From Streptomyces sp. NBC_00239 (lineage in GTDB: Bacteria > Actinomycetota > Actinomycetes > Streptomycetales > Streptomycetaceae), in assembly GCF_036194065.1 (NCBI RefSeq), contig NZ_CP108096.1, forward strand, positions 124,001 through 188,000: a stretch of 64,000 nucleotides of DNA. The letters run 5' to 3'. A model generated the notes under the pieces. That model ran no database searches. It saw only the letters and a program-made list of their open reading frames with translations, and was not told the DNA's origin. The translations under genes and the position numbers were made by a program. Below are positions 42,064 to 50,319 of the stretch, piece after piece (position 1 is the stretch's first letter; every line of letters begins with the position of its first letter).

Positions 42064-43088
42064 TGGTCGACGCCGTCCGCGCCCGGCAGCTGGGCATCGT
42101 GCACATGCTCCGCAGCCGCACCAACGTGCCCGCCAGCGAGCTGGCCGACCGCTTCGGCGTCACCGAACGCACCATCTACCGCGACATCACCACCCTCACC
42201 GCTCACGGCATCCCCATCCAGGCCCAGCCCGGGAAGGTCGGCGGATACCGGCTCTCCCCCGACACCGCCCTCGACCCGCTGACCATCGACTCCGACCACG
42301 CCCTGCGGCTGTACGTCCTGGGATTCCTCGACCCCGACGCCGCCGCCACCGAAGACCGCGCCCGCGCGGTCGGCATCAGCGACACCGTCCAAGAGGTCAT
42401 CCGGCGCCTGGCCCGGCGCATCCACTTCGACACCGCCGACTGGTACTGGCGCGATGAAGGCTCCGGGCACCTTCCGATCCTGCGCACCGCCATGCTCGCC
42501 GCGACCGCCGTCGAAGCCACCTGGCGCACGAAGACCGGCAGCCAGGAGACCGCTCTCCTCAAGCCCTACGGCGTGGTGTGGAAGGCAGGCGAGTGGCACA
42601 TGGTCGCCGCCCGCGCCACCGGCGGCCCCGCCCGGTACCGCCTCAACCTGGTCGACCGGCTGGTGCCCACCGACCTGACCTTCGCCTACCCCGAGTCCTT
42701 CTCCGTCCGCGACTGGTGGGCCCAGGCCATGGAGGACTACGGCAAGGGCGAGGTACGCGTCGCCCTGAACGTCACGGCCGCGGCACGCGACGAGATGCTG
42801 CGCCTGAGCCTGAAGTCCACCTCCCAGGTCCACGAACACGACGACGGGTCCCTGACGATCGTGCTGTTCGTGGACCGGTGGGAGTGGCTGATTCCCCTGG
42901 TCAGCAGCTACGGCCCGGACGTCATCGTCACCGAACCGGAAGAGCTGCGCACGGCGATAGCCGGCCAGCTGCGCCGCACCCTGGCCGTCTACGACACCGC
43001 CGCGGCCCCGGGCCCGGCACCGCCGGACGGACTGCCCGACGACGACTCCCGCCTGAGATCCACCCACGGCCGCCACCCAGGAGCATGA
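42063..43088 (+). CDS. YafY/DeoR-type HTH regulator with WYL domain
   Basis: 341 residues. An N-terminal winged helix 'RQLGIVHMLRSRTNVPASEL ... FGVTERTIYRDITTL' is followed by a WYL-type ligand domain ('LLKPYGVVWKAGEWHMVAAR ... RYRLNLVDRL') and a C-terminal extension. WYL regulators often sense nucleic-acid ligands or metabolites. It is translationally linked to the SDR and is a natural candidate for cluster-specific regulation. Confidence 0.85.
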   Translation: MVDAVRARQLGIVHMLRSRTNVPASELADRFGVTERTIYRDITTLTAHGIPIQAQPGKVGGYRLSPDTALDPLTIDSDHALRLYVLGFLDPDAAATEDRARAVGISDTVQEVIRRLARRIHFDTADWYWRDEGSGHLPILRTAMLAATAVEATWRTKTGSQETALLKPYGVVWKAGEWHMVAARATGGPARYRLNLVDRLVPTDLTFAYPESFSVRDWWAQAMEDYGKGEVRVALNVTAAARDEMLRLSLKSTSQVHEHDDGSLTIVLFVDRWEWLIPLVSSYGPDVIVTEPEELRTAIAGQLRRTLAVYDTAAAPGPAPPDGLPDDDSRLRSTHGRHPGA

Positions 43089-43089
43089 C

Positions 43090-44070
43090 GTGACTCCCCG
43101 CCACCTCGACCACGCCGACACCCTCAAACTGCCCGTCACCGGAGACGGCCCCTTCGACTTCCTCCACACCTTCTGGAAGCCGTCCCATTACGCCACCGGG
43201 CTCGAGGCGCACACCGCCACCCGCTCCTGGCGGACCTTCCGGGCCGGCGACCTCGTCACCGGCGTACGCCTGCACGCCGAAGACCGGCTCGTCATCGCCG
43301 ACATCTACACCGACGGCGACTACAAGCCCGCTCACCGCGAGCACCTGGCACGCCGACTGACCGCCTCCTACGGCCTGGACGAGGACCTCAGCCAGTTCAC
43401 CGAACTCGCCTCCGCCGTACCGCAGATCCGCGAGCCACTCGAAGCGCTGTCCGGCATGCGGCAGAGCTGCCCCGAAGACCACTTCGAGATCGCGGTGGTC
43501 GCCCTGCTCCTGCAGAACGTCACCATCGCCCGCACCACCCAGATGACCCGCAACCTCCTCACCCACCACGGCCAGCTCGTCCACTTCGACGGCATCACGC
43601 TCCGGGCCTGGTTCACGCCCGAGGAACTGGCGCACGTCTCCGCCGAGACCTTCAAGGAGCAGGACCGCCTCGGCTACCGCGCCAAGACCCTGCCCGACTT
43701 CGCCGCCTTCTTCAGTGATCACACCACCGAGGAACTCCAGAGCGCCGGCGACCTCGTGCAGACCTTCCAGCAGATCAAGGGCGTCGGCCCCTACACCGCC
43801 GCGATCATGGCCTCCCACGCGTCCCGGAACACCAACTCCTTCGGCCTGGACGTGTGGAACCGCAAGATCCTCGCCCGTCGGCTCCTCGACGCCGAAGACG
43901 CCGCACCGGAAGCCGTCACCCGCCGCCTGAACAAGCTCTTCCCCGGCCACGCCGGAACCGCCGGCCTGTACTTCGTCGAGCACGAGTACCTCAACGCCCC
44001 CGTCGCACCACTCCTCGACCCGGACGGCATCGACGCCTGGAACGAGGCTCTGGAACACCCCGTCCCCTGA
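43090..44070 (+). CDS. HhH-GPD superfamily DNA glycosylase-like protein
   Basis: 326 residues from GTG 43090 (AGGAG upstream). 'FEIAVVALLLQNVTIARTTQM', hairpin-helix-hairpin 'IKGVGPYTAAIM' and catalytic-type Asp in 'GLDVWNRKIL' are the HhH-GPD hallmarks; no Cys cluster is present. The family cleaves N-glycosidic bonds of damaged bases. At the end of a nucleoside-type cluster it may repair product-modified DNA (self-protection) or have been recruited to cleave a nucleoside (inference). Confidence 0.8.
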   Translation: MTPRHLDHADTLKLPVTGDGPFDFLHTFWKPSHYATGLEAHTATRSWRTFRAGDLVTGVRLHAEDRLVIADIYTDGDYKPAHREHLARRLTASYGLDEDLSQFTELASAVPQIREPLEALSGMRQSCPEDHFEIAVVALLLQNVTIARTTQMTRNLLTHHGQLVHFDGITLRAWFTPEELAHVSAETFKEQDRLGYRAKTLPDFAAFFSDHTTEELQSAGDLVQTFQQIKGVGPYTAAIMASHASRNTNSFGLDVWNRKILARRLLDAEDAAPEAVTRRLNKLFPGHAGTAGLYFVEHEYLNAPVAPLLDPDGIDAWNEALEHPVP

Positions 44071-44095
44071 CCTGACCCGACCCCACCACCGACCC

Positions 44096-44119
44096 GGCAG
44101 CGCCCCGGCCGACGCTGCC
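44096..44119 (+). terminator. hairpin ending the cluster
   Basis: GGCAGCG at 44096-44102 and CGCTGCC at 44113-44119, a 7-bp stem with a 10-base loop, 26 bases after the glycosylase stop. It marks the likely end of the 36424-44070 transcript. Confidence 0.45.
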
Positions 44120-44336
44120 GTCACAGCCATGCGTCCACGGCCACGAGGACAAGTCCACGAACGGGTGACACGCCGCGTTCGAGTGCATCTCCGCCACCCC
44201 CGGGCGCGGCCCTGACGCCCACCACCGACCAATAGAACGTTCGTTCACGATCTGCTCCCGGCCAAGCCGTTACGGACCCCCCACGGGGGCGTTCTTAGAG
44301 CACCAGTACCCCTCACGCCCCCAGATGGAGGACTTC

Positions 44337-44480
44337 ATGAACCCCGTACTCGCCCTTGCGCATCGGCCTCTCGGATTCGAACAGCGGCGGCCCTCGACTA
44401 CTCCTCTCGCCAGCCACTCACAGCGGGTTGACGCCGTCGCCCACCGCTCAGCACGACCGGATACGAGGTGGACAGCATGA
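44337..44480 (+). CDS. 47-residue ORF upstream of the exporter
   Basis: ATG 44337 is preceded by an excellent ribosome site (GGAGG, six bases away) and the ORF ends in an ATGA overlap with the next small ORF. The product (MNPVLALAHRPLGFEQRRPS..., ending DTRWTA) is Arg/Pro/Ser rich without Cys. It could be a leader peptide, a precursor peptide exported by the downstream ABC protein, or a chance frame; the coupled starts favour real translation. GAACGTTC, a short palindrome at about 44236, lies in the ~265-bp upstream region. Confidence 0.4.
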   Translation: MNPVLALAHRPLGFEQRRPSTTPLASHSQRVDAVAHRSARPDTRWTA

Positions 44481-44656
44481 GCGAGCCCACCCATGCAGCG
44501 GCCAGCCGCCGCGGGACGCAGGCGCGCCGCCACGCCCCCTCGTCGCTGTTGCCCCCCACCCACGACGGTGGCTGCCGGGCGGCATCTTCCAGGATTCTGC
44601 CCGCTGGCCGGCCTGTCCCGGCAGCGCGGACCGCCGTCTCCGGGAGCCGGTCATGA
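44477..44656 (+). CDS. 59-residue ORF between small ORF and exporter
   Basis: Starts in an ATGA overlap with the 47-residue ORF and ends in an ATGA overlap with the ABC transporter gene. The product is Ala/Arg/Pro rich with one Cys ('THDGGCRAASSRIL') and has no domain. Codon composition is less convincing than in its neighbours. Either a small exported peptide or a translational relay; low certainty. Confidence 0.35.
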   Translation: MSEPTHAAASRRGTQARRHAPSSLLPPTHDGGCRAASSRILPAGRPVPAARTAVSGSRS

Positions 44657-46662
44657 CCGATCCGCTGCGCCCGGCCGCCCCGAGCGCCCGATCCGTACCG
44701 CACGCACGTACCGAGCCCCTGCCGCTCCCTCCGGCATCTGCCCCGCCCTCGCCCGAAGGTGCGGAGCTTGGCGACGAACTCACCGATGCCTACTGGGCGA
44801 CCTGGGACGGTGAGGCCTCCCGCACCAGCATGTGGAAGATCTTCGCCACGCTCCCCGCGATCATCCGCCGTGTGCTGGAGATGGCGTGGCGCGCCGACGC
44901 ACGGGCCACCTGGGCCGTGATCGTCCTGCAGCTGGGTTCGGCGGCGATGGCGGCGTTCGGGCTCCTGGCCTCGATCGGCGTCCTGCAGGCCCTCTTCGCC
45001 CAGGGCGCCACACCAGACCGGATCCGCGCAGCGTTCCCGTCCCTGGCTCTGGTGGCCGGGCTGCTGATGTTCCGGGCCGTGCTCGATGCCGGGGTCGCCT
45101 TGTATCAGGCCCGGCTGACACCGAAGATCCGCCGCATCGTCGAGATGGATTTCCTTCGCCTGGCGGCCCACGTACGGCTTGAGGCCGTCGACGACGCGAA
45201 CTGGGCGGATGACTCCAACCGCGCCAACGACCGGGGGCTCTACTACGCGCGCCAGTCCATCACCCAGATCATGGAACTCGCGTCCGCGCTCCTGGGACTC
45301 ATCGGTGCCGCCTCCGTTTTGACCCTGCTCCACCCCCTTCTTCTGCCACTACTTCTCGCCTCGGTGATTCCCCAGGGGCTCGCCTCGGTGCGCTCCGCAC
45401 GCATGCGGTTCCTCAGCCAGGTCCGCTACAGCACCCTCCAGCGGCGCGTGCGGCTGTTCACCTGGCTGCTGCTGGACCGGGACGCCGCCGCGGAGTTGCG
45501 CTCCTCGACCGCGCAGCCAGCGCTGCTGGGCGAGCACGAGCGCATCGCCCGGCGGATCGAGGAGGAGGACACCCGGCTGGGGCGGGCCGAGGCCCGCACG
45601 GCACTGTTCGGCCGAGCAGTCGGCGGTGTGGCCACCGGCCTGACCTACGCCGCGCTCGCCTGGATGACGATCGTGGGCTGGCTGCCGCTGGCCTCCGGCG
45701 GCGGCGCCGTTCTGGCAATCCGGGCCAGCCAGGGCACCCTGACCCGGATCGTCCTCGCGACGCACTACGTGTACGAGCACGCCCTGTGGGTGTCGGACCT
45801 GTACACCTTCCTGGAGAAGTGCCGCACGTTGCTCCCACGCCGCACCGGGCTCGCCGCACCCGGCCAGGTCAAGACGATCAGCATCGAGAACGTCGCCTAC
45901 ACCTACCCCGACGGGAAGAAGCCCGCGCTCAACGGCGTGTCCCTGGAACTGGCCGCAGGTTCCACCGTCGCGTTCGTGGGGGCGAACGGCTCGGGCAAGT
46001 CCACGATGTCCAAGCTGATCGCCGGGTTGTACGAGCCGACGGCCGGCAGCATCGCCTGGGACGGCACCGACGTACTGACGATGGACGCCGAAAGCGTGCA
46101 GGCCCAGGTAGCCATGGTCCTCCAGGACCCGGTGGAGTGGCCGCTCTCGGCCCTCGCGAACATCACCATCTCCACCGGGACGATCACGCAGGCCGATCCG
46201 AAGCGGGCACACGAGGCCGCGACGGCGTCCGGCGCCGACCGGGTCATCGCCGGGCTGCGCCAGCAGTGGACGACCCCGCTCTCGAAGCGGTTCAAGGACG
46301 GCGAAGAGCTCTCCGGCGGGAACTGGGCGAAGTTCGCCGTGGCCCGCGGTCTCTACAAGGACGCCGCGGTCCTCCTGCTCGACGAGCCGACCGCCAGCAT
46401 GGACCCGCGTGCCGAGCACGCCGCCTACACCGCTGTGCTGCGCGGCCGCCGTCGCGCGGACCGCATCACGATCCTGATCTCCCATCGGCTGGCCAGCGTG
46501 ATCGAGTGCGATCGGATCTTCGTGTTCCAGGACGGCCAGATCATCGAAAACGGTGATCACGCTTCGCTGATGGCTCAACGCGGTGAGTACTACCAGATGT
46601 TCACCCTCCAGGCCGCCGCCTACCAGGCCGAGGCTCCGAGCAAGAACGGGGACAGCGGATGA
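44653..46662 (+). CDS. ABC exporter, fused permease-ATPase
   Basis: 669 residues. After a Pro-rich ~75-residue start, about six membrane segments lie between residues 90 and 400. The ATPase follows: Walker A 'VGANGSGKSTMSKLIAG' near residue 440, signature 'ELSGGNWAKFAVARG' (Gln to Asn), Walker B 'VLLLDEPTASMDP' and switch 'ILISHRLAS'. No peptidase C39 domain. A half-size exporter that would work as a dimer, similar to those in natural-product clusters. Coupled to the HIT gene downstream. Confidence 0.9.
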   Translation: MTDPLRPAAPSARSVPHARTEPLPLPPASAPPSPEGAELGDELTDAYWATWDGEASRTSMWKIFATLPAIIRRVLEMAWRADARATWAVIVLQLGSAAMAAFGLLASIGVLQALFAQGATPDRIRAAFPSLALVAGLLMFRAVLDAGVALYQARLTPKIRRIVEMDFLRLAAHVRLEAVDDANWADDSNRANDRGLYYARQSITQIMELASALLGLIGAASVLTLLHPLLLPLLLASVIPQGLASVRSARMRFLSQVRYSTLQRRVRLFTWLLLDRDAAAELRSSTAQPALLGEHERIARRIEEEDTRLGRAEARTALFGRAVGGVATGLTYAALAWMTIVGWLPLASGGGAVLAIRASQGTLTRIVLATHYVYEHALWVSDLYTFLEKCRTLLPRRTGLAAPGQVKTISIENVAYTYPDGKKPALNGVSLELAAGSTVAFVGANGSGKSTMSKLIAGLYEPTAGSIAWDGTDVLTMDAESVQAQVAMVLQDPVEWPLSALANITISTGTITQADPKRAHEAATASGADRVIAGLRQQWTTPLSKRFKDGEELSGGNWAKFAVARGLYKDAAVLLLDEPTASMDPRAEHAAYTAVLRGRRRADRITILISHRLASVIECDRIFVFQDGQIIENGDHASLMAQRGEYYQMFTLQAAAYQAEAPSKNGDSG

Positions 46663-47195
46663 GCGCCGCCGACAGGCGGATCGCGCCCGCCCCGCGCACT
46701 GAATGGCCGGAGCACTTCGAGGACCACCTGGCCGGGACCGGCTGCCCGATCTGCACCAACGACTTCACCGCCGAGGACATCGGGTGGGGCCTGCTGATCA
46801 ACAAGGGCCCGTTCGCCAACGCCTATCTGTGGCGCAGCGGTCAGGTCCGCGGCTATGTGGTGGTGATCTTCACCGCGCGGCACGTCGCCGAGCCGACCGC
46901 GATGACCTCCGCTGAGGCCGCGGGTTTCTGGAACGAGGCGCTGGCCGCCGGTCGCGCGGTGGAGCAGTACTACCGCCCGCTGAAGCTCAACTACCAGCTC
47001 CTCGGTAACGCCGTGCCACATGCCCATTTCCACATCACTCCCCGGCGCTCCGCCGACCAGGATCCGGCGCCCGGCGGGCCGCTCCCCTTCGACGTCCTCG
47101 ATCACGGCCGTCAGGACGAGGAGCAGTTGCAGACCGACGCCCGGCGCCTGCGCGAGCTGCTGGGCCGCACTGGGTCCTCGGTGGTGTCACGATGA
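46659..47195 (+). CDS. HIT-family protein
   Basis: 178 residues with 'TGCPICTND' near residue 28 (Cys pair seen in many HIT proteins), 'VRGYVVVIFTARHVAEPT' and the catalytic 'PHAHFHITPR' near residue 130. Probably a nucleotidyl hydrolase or transferase. ATGA overlaps on both sides place it in the exporter transcript. Confidence 0.85.
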   Translation: MSAADRRIAPAPRTEWPEHFEDHLAGTGCPICTNDFTAEDIGWGLLINKGPFANAYLWRSGQVRGYVVVIFTARHVAEPTAMTSAEAAGFWNEALAAGRAVEQYYRPLKLNYQLLGNAVPHAHFHITPRRSADQDPAPGGPLPFDVLDHGRQDEEQLQTDARRLRELLGRTGSSVVSR

Positions 47196-47561
47196 GCGCG
47201 GAATCCGCCGTGATGGTGGTGGCGGGAGTCCTGGCGCTGTACTACCGCATCATCCCGACCGACGTCTCCGCGGGGCCGTCAGGGACCGCCACCTGCAACT
47301 ACGTGGCCCGGGACACCGACGGCCGGCGATGGTTCGTGAAGGCCTATCCGGCGAGCGCTGATCTGGCGGCCGAGCGGCGCGCCCTCGAGCTGCCCCTTCG
47401 AGGTGTGGGCGAGGGACGCCGCTCGGGAGCGGATGGAGGGGCTCCCCGCTGCGGCTTCCATGCTCAAGGCGCTCCCGCCGACCCTCGCCGTGCAGATCGT
47501 TCACGGCGACCTTTCCTCCCTGAACTTGATGCTGAAAGGCGAGAAGGAAGCCGGCCGATGA
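47192..47561 (+). pseudogene. decayed APH-type phosphotransferase
   Basis: The first ~60 codons (from ATG 47192) match an aminoglycoside-phosphotransferase-like N-lobe with 'RRWFVKAYPASADLAAERRAL'. Around 47390 the homology jumps to another frame, which continues 'FEVWARDAARERMEG ... AVQIVHGDLSSLNLML' with the catalytic HGDLxxxN motif, then stops at 47559-47561. Most of the C-lobe and an internal stretch are gone. A deletion plus frameshift has destroyed it, yet the ATGA junction with the next gene survives. Confidence 0.7.
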
Positions 47562-48427
47562 ACGCCGCCACGGAGCAGCTGTCCCTGCTTGCCACCGACG
47601 AACCCGCCCACCAGCCGGCCACCGACGCCGTGCGGCTGCTCCTGTTCAACGCCCAACACGCCTCTCCGGAGCGCTCGCGTCGCCAGGCCGAATGGATCGC
47701 CAGTCAGGAGGACGCCGATATCGCAGTCCTCACCGAGGTGTCCTCCACCCAGGGCGGCGACGCCCTCGTCGCCGCGCTCACCGAGCGCGGGTACGCCGCT
47801 CTGGTCGCCCCTCAGCCGTCCACGCCCGACTACCGCACGGTCATCGCCTGCCGTACCAGCGATGTCCGGCCGGTCCCCAGCCCGGTCAGCGTCACTCCCC
47901 ATCGGGCCCCGGCGGCCCGCGTCACCGTCGGCGGCCACGACATCGGAGTGCTGGGCCTGTACGTACCCTCCCGCGGTCCGAAAGACCAGCGCAACGTCGC
48001 CAAGCGCGCCTTCCAGGAGGCGGTCACCGAGGGCCTGCCGCGGTTGCACGCCACCTTCCCGGACATGCCCGTCATCGTGGCCGGGGACCTCAACGTCATC
48101 GAGCGCGGGCACCAGCCCCCGCACAAGGTGTTCGGCGACTGGGAGTACACCTTCTACGACTCCTTCCAGGCCGCTGCTCTCACCGACGTCTACCGGCATC
48201 TCCACCCCGACGAGGTTGTCCACTCCTGGTTCGCGCTCACCGGCAACGGCTTCCGCTTCGACCACCTCTTCGTCTCCACACCCCACGCCGACCGCGTCCT
48301 CGCCTGCGACTACCACCAGGAAGCCCGCAAAGCGGGGCTGACCGACCACGCGGTCATGACGCTCCGCCTGGGGCTGCCGTCCACCCCAGGCGGACACGGC
48401 GAAGCCCCAGCTACGAGCTCCGGCTGA
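47558..48427 (+). CDS. endonuclease/exonuclease/phosphatase (EEP) family protein
   Basis: 289 residues from ATG 47558. Motifs run in order: 'LLFNAQHASPE' (Asn), 'IAVLTEVSST' (metal Glu), 'GLYVPSRGPKDQRN', 'VIVAGDLNVIERG' (catalytic Asp-Asn) and the terminal 'LTDHAVMTLRL' (Asp-His). It cleaves phosphodiesters or phosphomonoesters, substrate unknown. A perfect hairpin follows the stop at once. Confidence 0.85.
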   Translation: MNAATEQLSLLATDEPAHQPATDAVRLLLFNAQHASPERSRRQAEWIASQEDADIAVLTEVSSTQGGDALVAALTERGYAALVAPQPSTPDYRTVIACRTSDVRPVPSPVSVTPHRAPAARVTVGGHDIGVLGLYVPSRGPKDQRNVAKRAFQEAVTEGLPRLHATFPDMPVIVAGDLNVIERGHQPPHKVFGDWEYTFYDSFQAAALTDVYRHLHPDEVVHSWFALTGNGFRFDHLFVSTPHADRVLACDYHQEARKAGLTDHAVMTLRLGLPSTPGGHGEAPATSSG

Positions 48428-48431
48428 CCAC

Positions 48432-48449
48432 CGGGCGCCGCAGCGCCCG
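48432..48449 (+). terminator. hairpin after the EEP gene
   Basis: CGGGCGC-CGCA-GCGCCCG, a perfect 7-bp stem with a 4-base loop, five bases past the stop. The remaining ~270 bp to 48718 show no convincing gene. Confidence 0.55.
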
Positions 48450-48718
48450 AACGTCGGCGTTTCGCCAACCTCACCCGAGCCCCGTGCCCTTGCGCGGCAA
48501 GGGCCAGTGCACCACGCACGTTCATCCCGACCTCGCCCGCGGCCTCGCAGCCTGGCGCACCATGGCCTCTGCCCTGCTCATCCACTCGACCACCGACATC
48601 TGTTGGCTGTCATCTGACTGCCCTGCGTCGCGCGCCCGGCACGAGGGCATCGCCGACCTCTACGGTGTCCGGGCATCGCGTGCAGGATGGACGTCGCTGC
48701 GTCCAGGCCCGCACTCGG

Positions 48719-49561
48719 TCAGCCCAGGAGCTTCTCAACAATGCAGTGTTCAGCGAGGAAGTGCTCTGTCTGCTGGAGCAGGACGGTGTCGCCGAGTTCG
48801 GTCAGGTGTACTCCGTCGCTCCACAGGGTGCCCGAGGGGCCGGTCATGTGCTGGGCGACGGCGGTGAACGGGTTCCACATGTCCAGATACTGCGCGTCGA
48901 GCGCGGCTGCGGCCTGGGCGGCGGCTTCGTTGTAGCGGGCGAGTTCCGTGTTCATCGAGGTGACGGTGGCAGGGTCCTCGATCGGCCCGAAGGGGGTTTC
49001 GGAGACGACGACGATCCGGCGGGCGTATCCACGTAGCTGGTCGAGCATGCGGGTCAGGTGCTGGGTGTACTCCTCAAGGTCGACGGCCTCGGAGGTCCGG
49101 CCCTGGAAGCAGCGCCAGACGTCGTTGATGCCGCATCCGAGGAACACGAGGTCGTATTCGGTGCCGTTGGTTGCCCGGTCGGCTTCGACAATGCCGGCGA
49201 CGTCGCGGCTCGTGGCGCCGCCCTTACCGTGGTTATGGACGTCGAAGGCAATGTGCGGCCAAGCAGCGCGCAGAGACAGGGTCAGCCGGTGGACCCAGCC
49301 TCGCCGGGCCCAGCTTTCGACAGTGACCCGGGAGCCGACCTCGGGCAAGTTCGCCTGGGTGGTCATCTGCGCGTTGACGGCTTCCAGGTGCTCCATGATC
49401 GAGGTGCCGAAGAAGCCGACGGTCAGGGTTCGGGGGGCCTCGCACGGCCCTGGATCACCGTCGAAGTCGCGGATGGATGTCGCCGGAACGCCGGTGTCTC
49501 GCCGCTGAGCAAGGCGGCGCCCTGCCGGGACGTCGCCCTGACGGTACGTTCCCGGAGTCAC
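48719..49561 (-). CDS. SGNH/GDSL-family hydrolase
   Basis: 280 residues. Block I is 'VGFFGTSIMEHLEA' (Gly-Thr-Ser instead of Gly-Asp-Ser, nucleophile Ser kept), block II 'NHGKGGATSRDV' (Gly), block III 'GCGINDVWR' (Asn), block V 'SDGVHLTELG' (Asp-x2-His). An esterase or lipase-like hydrolase; no signal peptide, so cytoplasmic. The start is uncertain: GTG 49561 has no good ribosome site, and the first ~40 residues look unconserved. Confidence 0.8.
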   Translation of the reverse strand: MTPGTYRQGDVPAGRRLAQRRDTGVPATSIRDFDGDPGPCEAPRTLTVGFFGTSIMEHLEAVNAQMTTQANLPEVGSRVTVESWARRGWVHRLTLSLRAAWPHIAFDVHNHGKGGATSRDVAGIVEADRATNGTEYDLVFLGCGINDVWRCFQGRTSEAVDLEEYTQHLTRMLDQLRGYARRIVVVSETPFGPIEDPATVTSMNTELARYNEAAAQAAAALDAQYLDMWNPFTAVAQHMTGPSGTLWSDGVHLTELGDTVLLQQTEHFLAEHCIVEKLLG

Positions 49562-49654
49562 CGGAGTGCTCGCATGGCCATCGCTCCGTACTCGTCTTTG
49601 GGTGTCGGCCTGCGAGGACTCCGCAAGCTCGTCAATCCCATGAATGCACCCAGG

Positions 49655-50020
49655 TCACTTTGGCTCCGCGACTTCCGCTGATGCGGCACCGTCTCCACCA
49701 ATCGGGTTCTCGCTGCTGACGTGGGCGTGCCACTCGGGCGGGACCGCTACTGCGGCTGCTCTGCCCCGGTAGGTCACCGCCACGTGCTCCCCTGCGTGAG
49801 CGCGGTCGAGGAGCTCGGCTAGTCCGCGGACGGCGTCCTGCGCGGTGATCGTGTCCGTCACGGCTCCGCCGGCCTCTGCGTGCCAGGCGGCCGGCACCAG
49901 CACAGCGGCCGGGTGCCCGTGCCGAGTGACCACGTGGTGGCCCCCTTTCAGGCGCACCCGGGTCAGGACTGGGCTCCATCCGGACCGGGTGTCGTCGGCG
50001 CTGCTGCTGGTCGTCTCCAT
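49655..50020 (-). CDS. protein with two Phd/YefM-antitoxin-like units
   Basis: 121 residues from ATG 50020. Two repeated units are visible: 'LKGGHHVVTRHGHPAAVLVPAAWHAE' (key: VTRHGHPAAVLVP) and 'HAGEHVAVTYRGRAAAVAVPPEWHA'. Each follows the Phd/YefM pattern of a beta-hairpin ending in a Val-Pro-x-x-Trp. The N-terminal DNA-binding part is shortened. No toxin gene is adjacent, so it may be an orphan antitoxin or regulator. Confidence 0.65.
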   Translation of the reverse strand: METTSSSADDTRSGWSPVLTRVRLKGGHHVVTRHGHPAAVLVPAAWHAEAGGAVTDTITAQDAVRGLAELLDRAHAGEHVAVTYRGRAAAVAVPPEWHAHVSSENPIGGDGAASAEVAEPK

Positions 50021-50065
50021 GGGCCGAAAGTGTACGGACTGCCAGGACTTCACGGACAGCCACAG

Positions 50066-50097
50066 ACTTCCCGAACTTCCATAACTTCCCGAACTTC
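50066..50097. repeat. tandem direct repeats ACTTCCCGAACTTC
   Basis: The 14-mer occurs exactly twice (50066-50079 and 50084-50097), 18 bp apart, between the divergent Phd-like gene and the secreted-protein gene and just ahead of a TACGGT -10-like hexamer (50110-50115). Candidate regulator binding array. Confidence 0.5.
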
Positions 50098-50150
50098 AAG
50101 GTTTTGCGCTACGGTCGTTCTCGTCGGAGCGAAAGCCCCGATGGCTCCAC

Positions 50151-50171
50151 CTCCGCCTCAACCAGGCGGAG
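50151..50171 (+). promoter_or_regulatory. leader hairpin
   Basis: CTCCGCCT-CAACC-AGGCGGAG, an 8-bp stem in the ~150-base leader of the secreted-protein gene. It could be an attenuator or an mRNA stability element. Confidence 0.35.
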
Positions 50172-50319
50172 TTCGCCATGCCCTTGGCTCCGTCAAGGCA
50201 GCGCACAGCACCACACGAGGTGAGAGGGGGATCCCCCTCTCCCGCCTCCGCCGGGGTCGGCGTCTTCAGCGCCGGCCGCCGACGAGCCCGATCACCTCAC
50301 GAACCGAGGAGCTCCACCG

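Noticed and set aside
44653..46662. Bacteriocin-processing (C39) exporter
   Set aside because: No N-terminal peptidase domain with Cys/His; only a Pro-rich leader precedes the membrane part.
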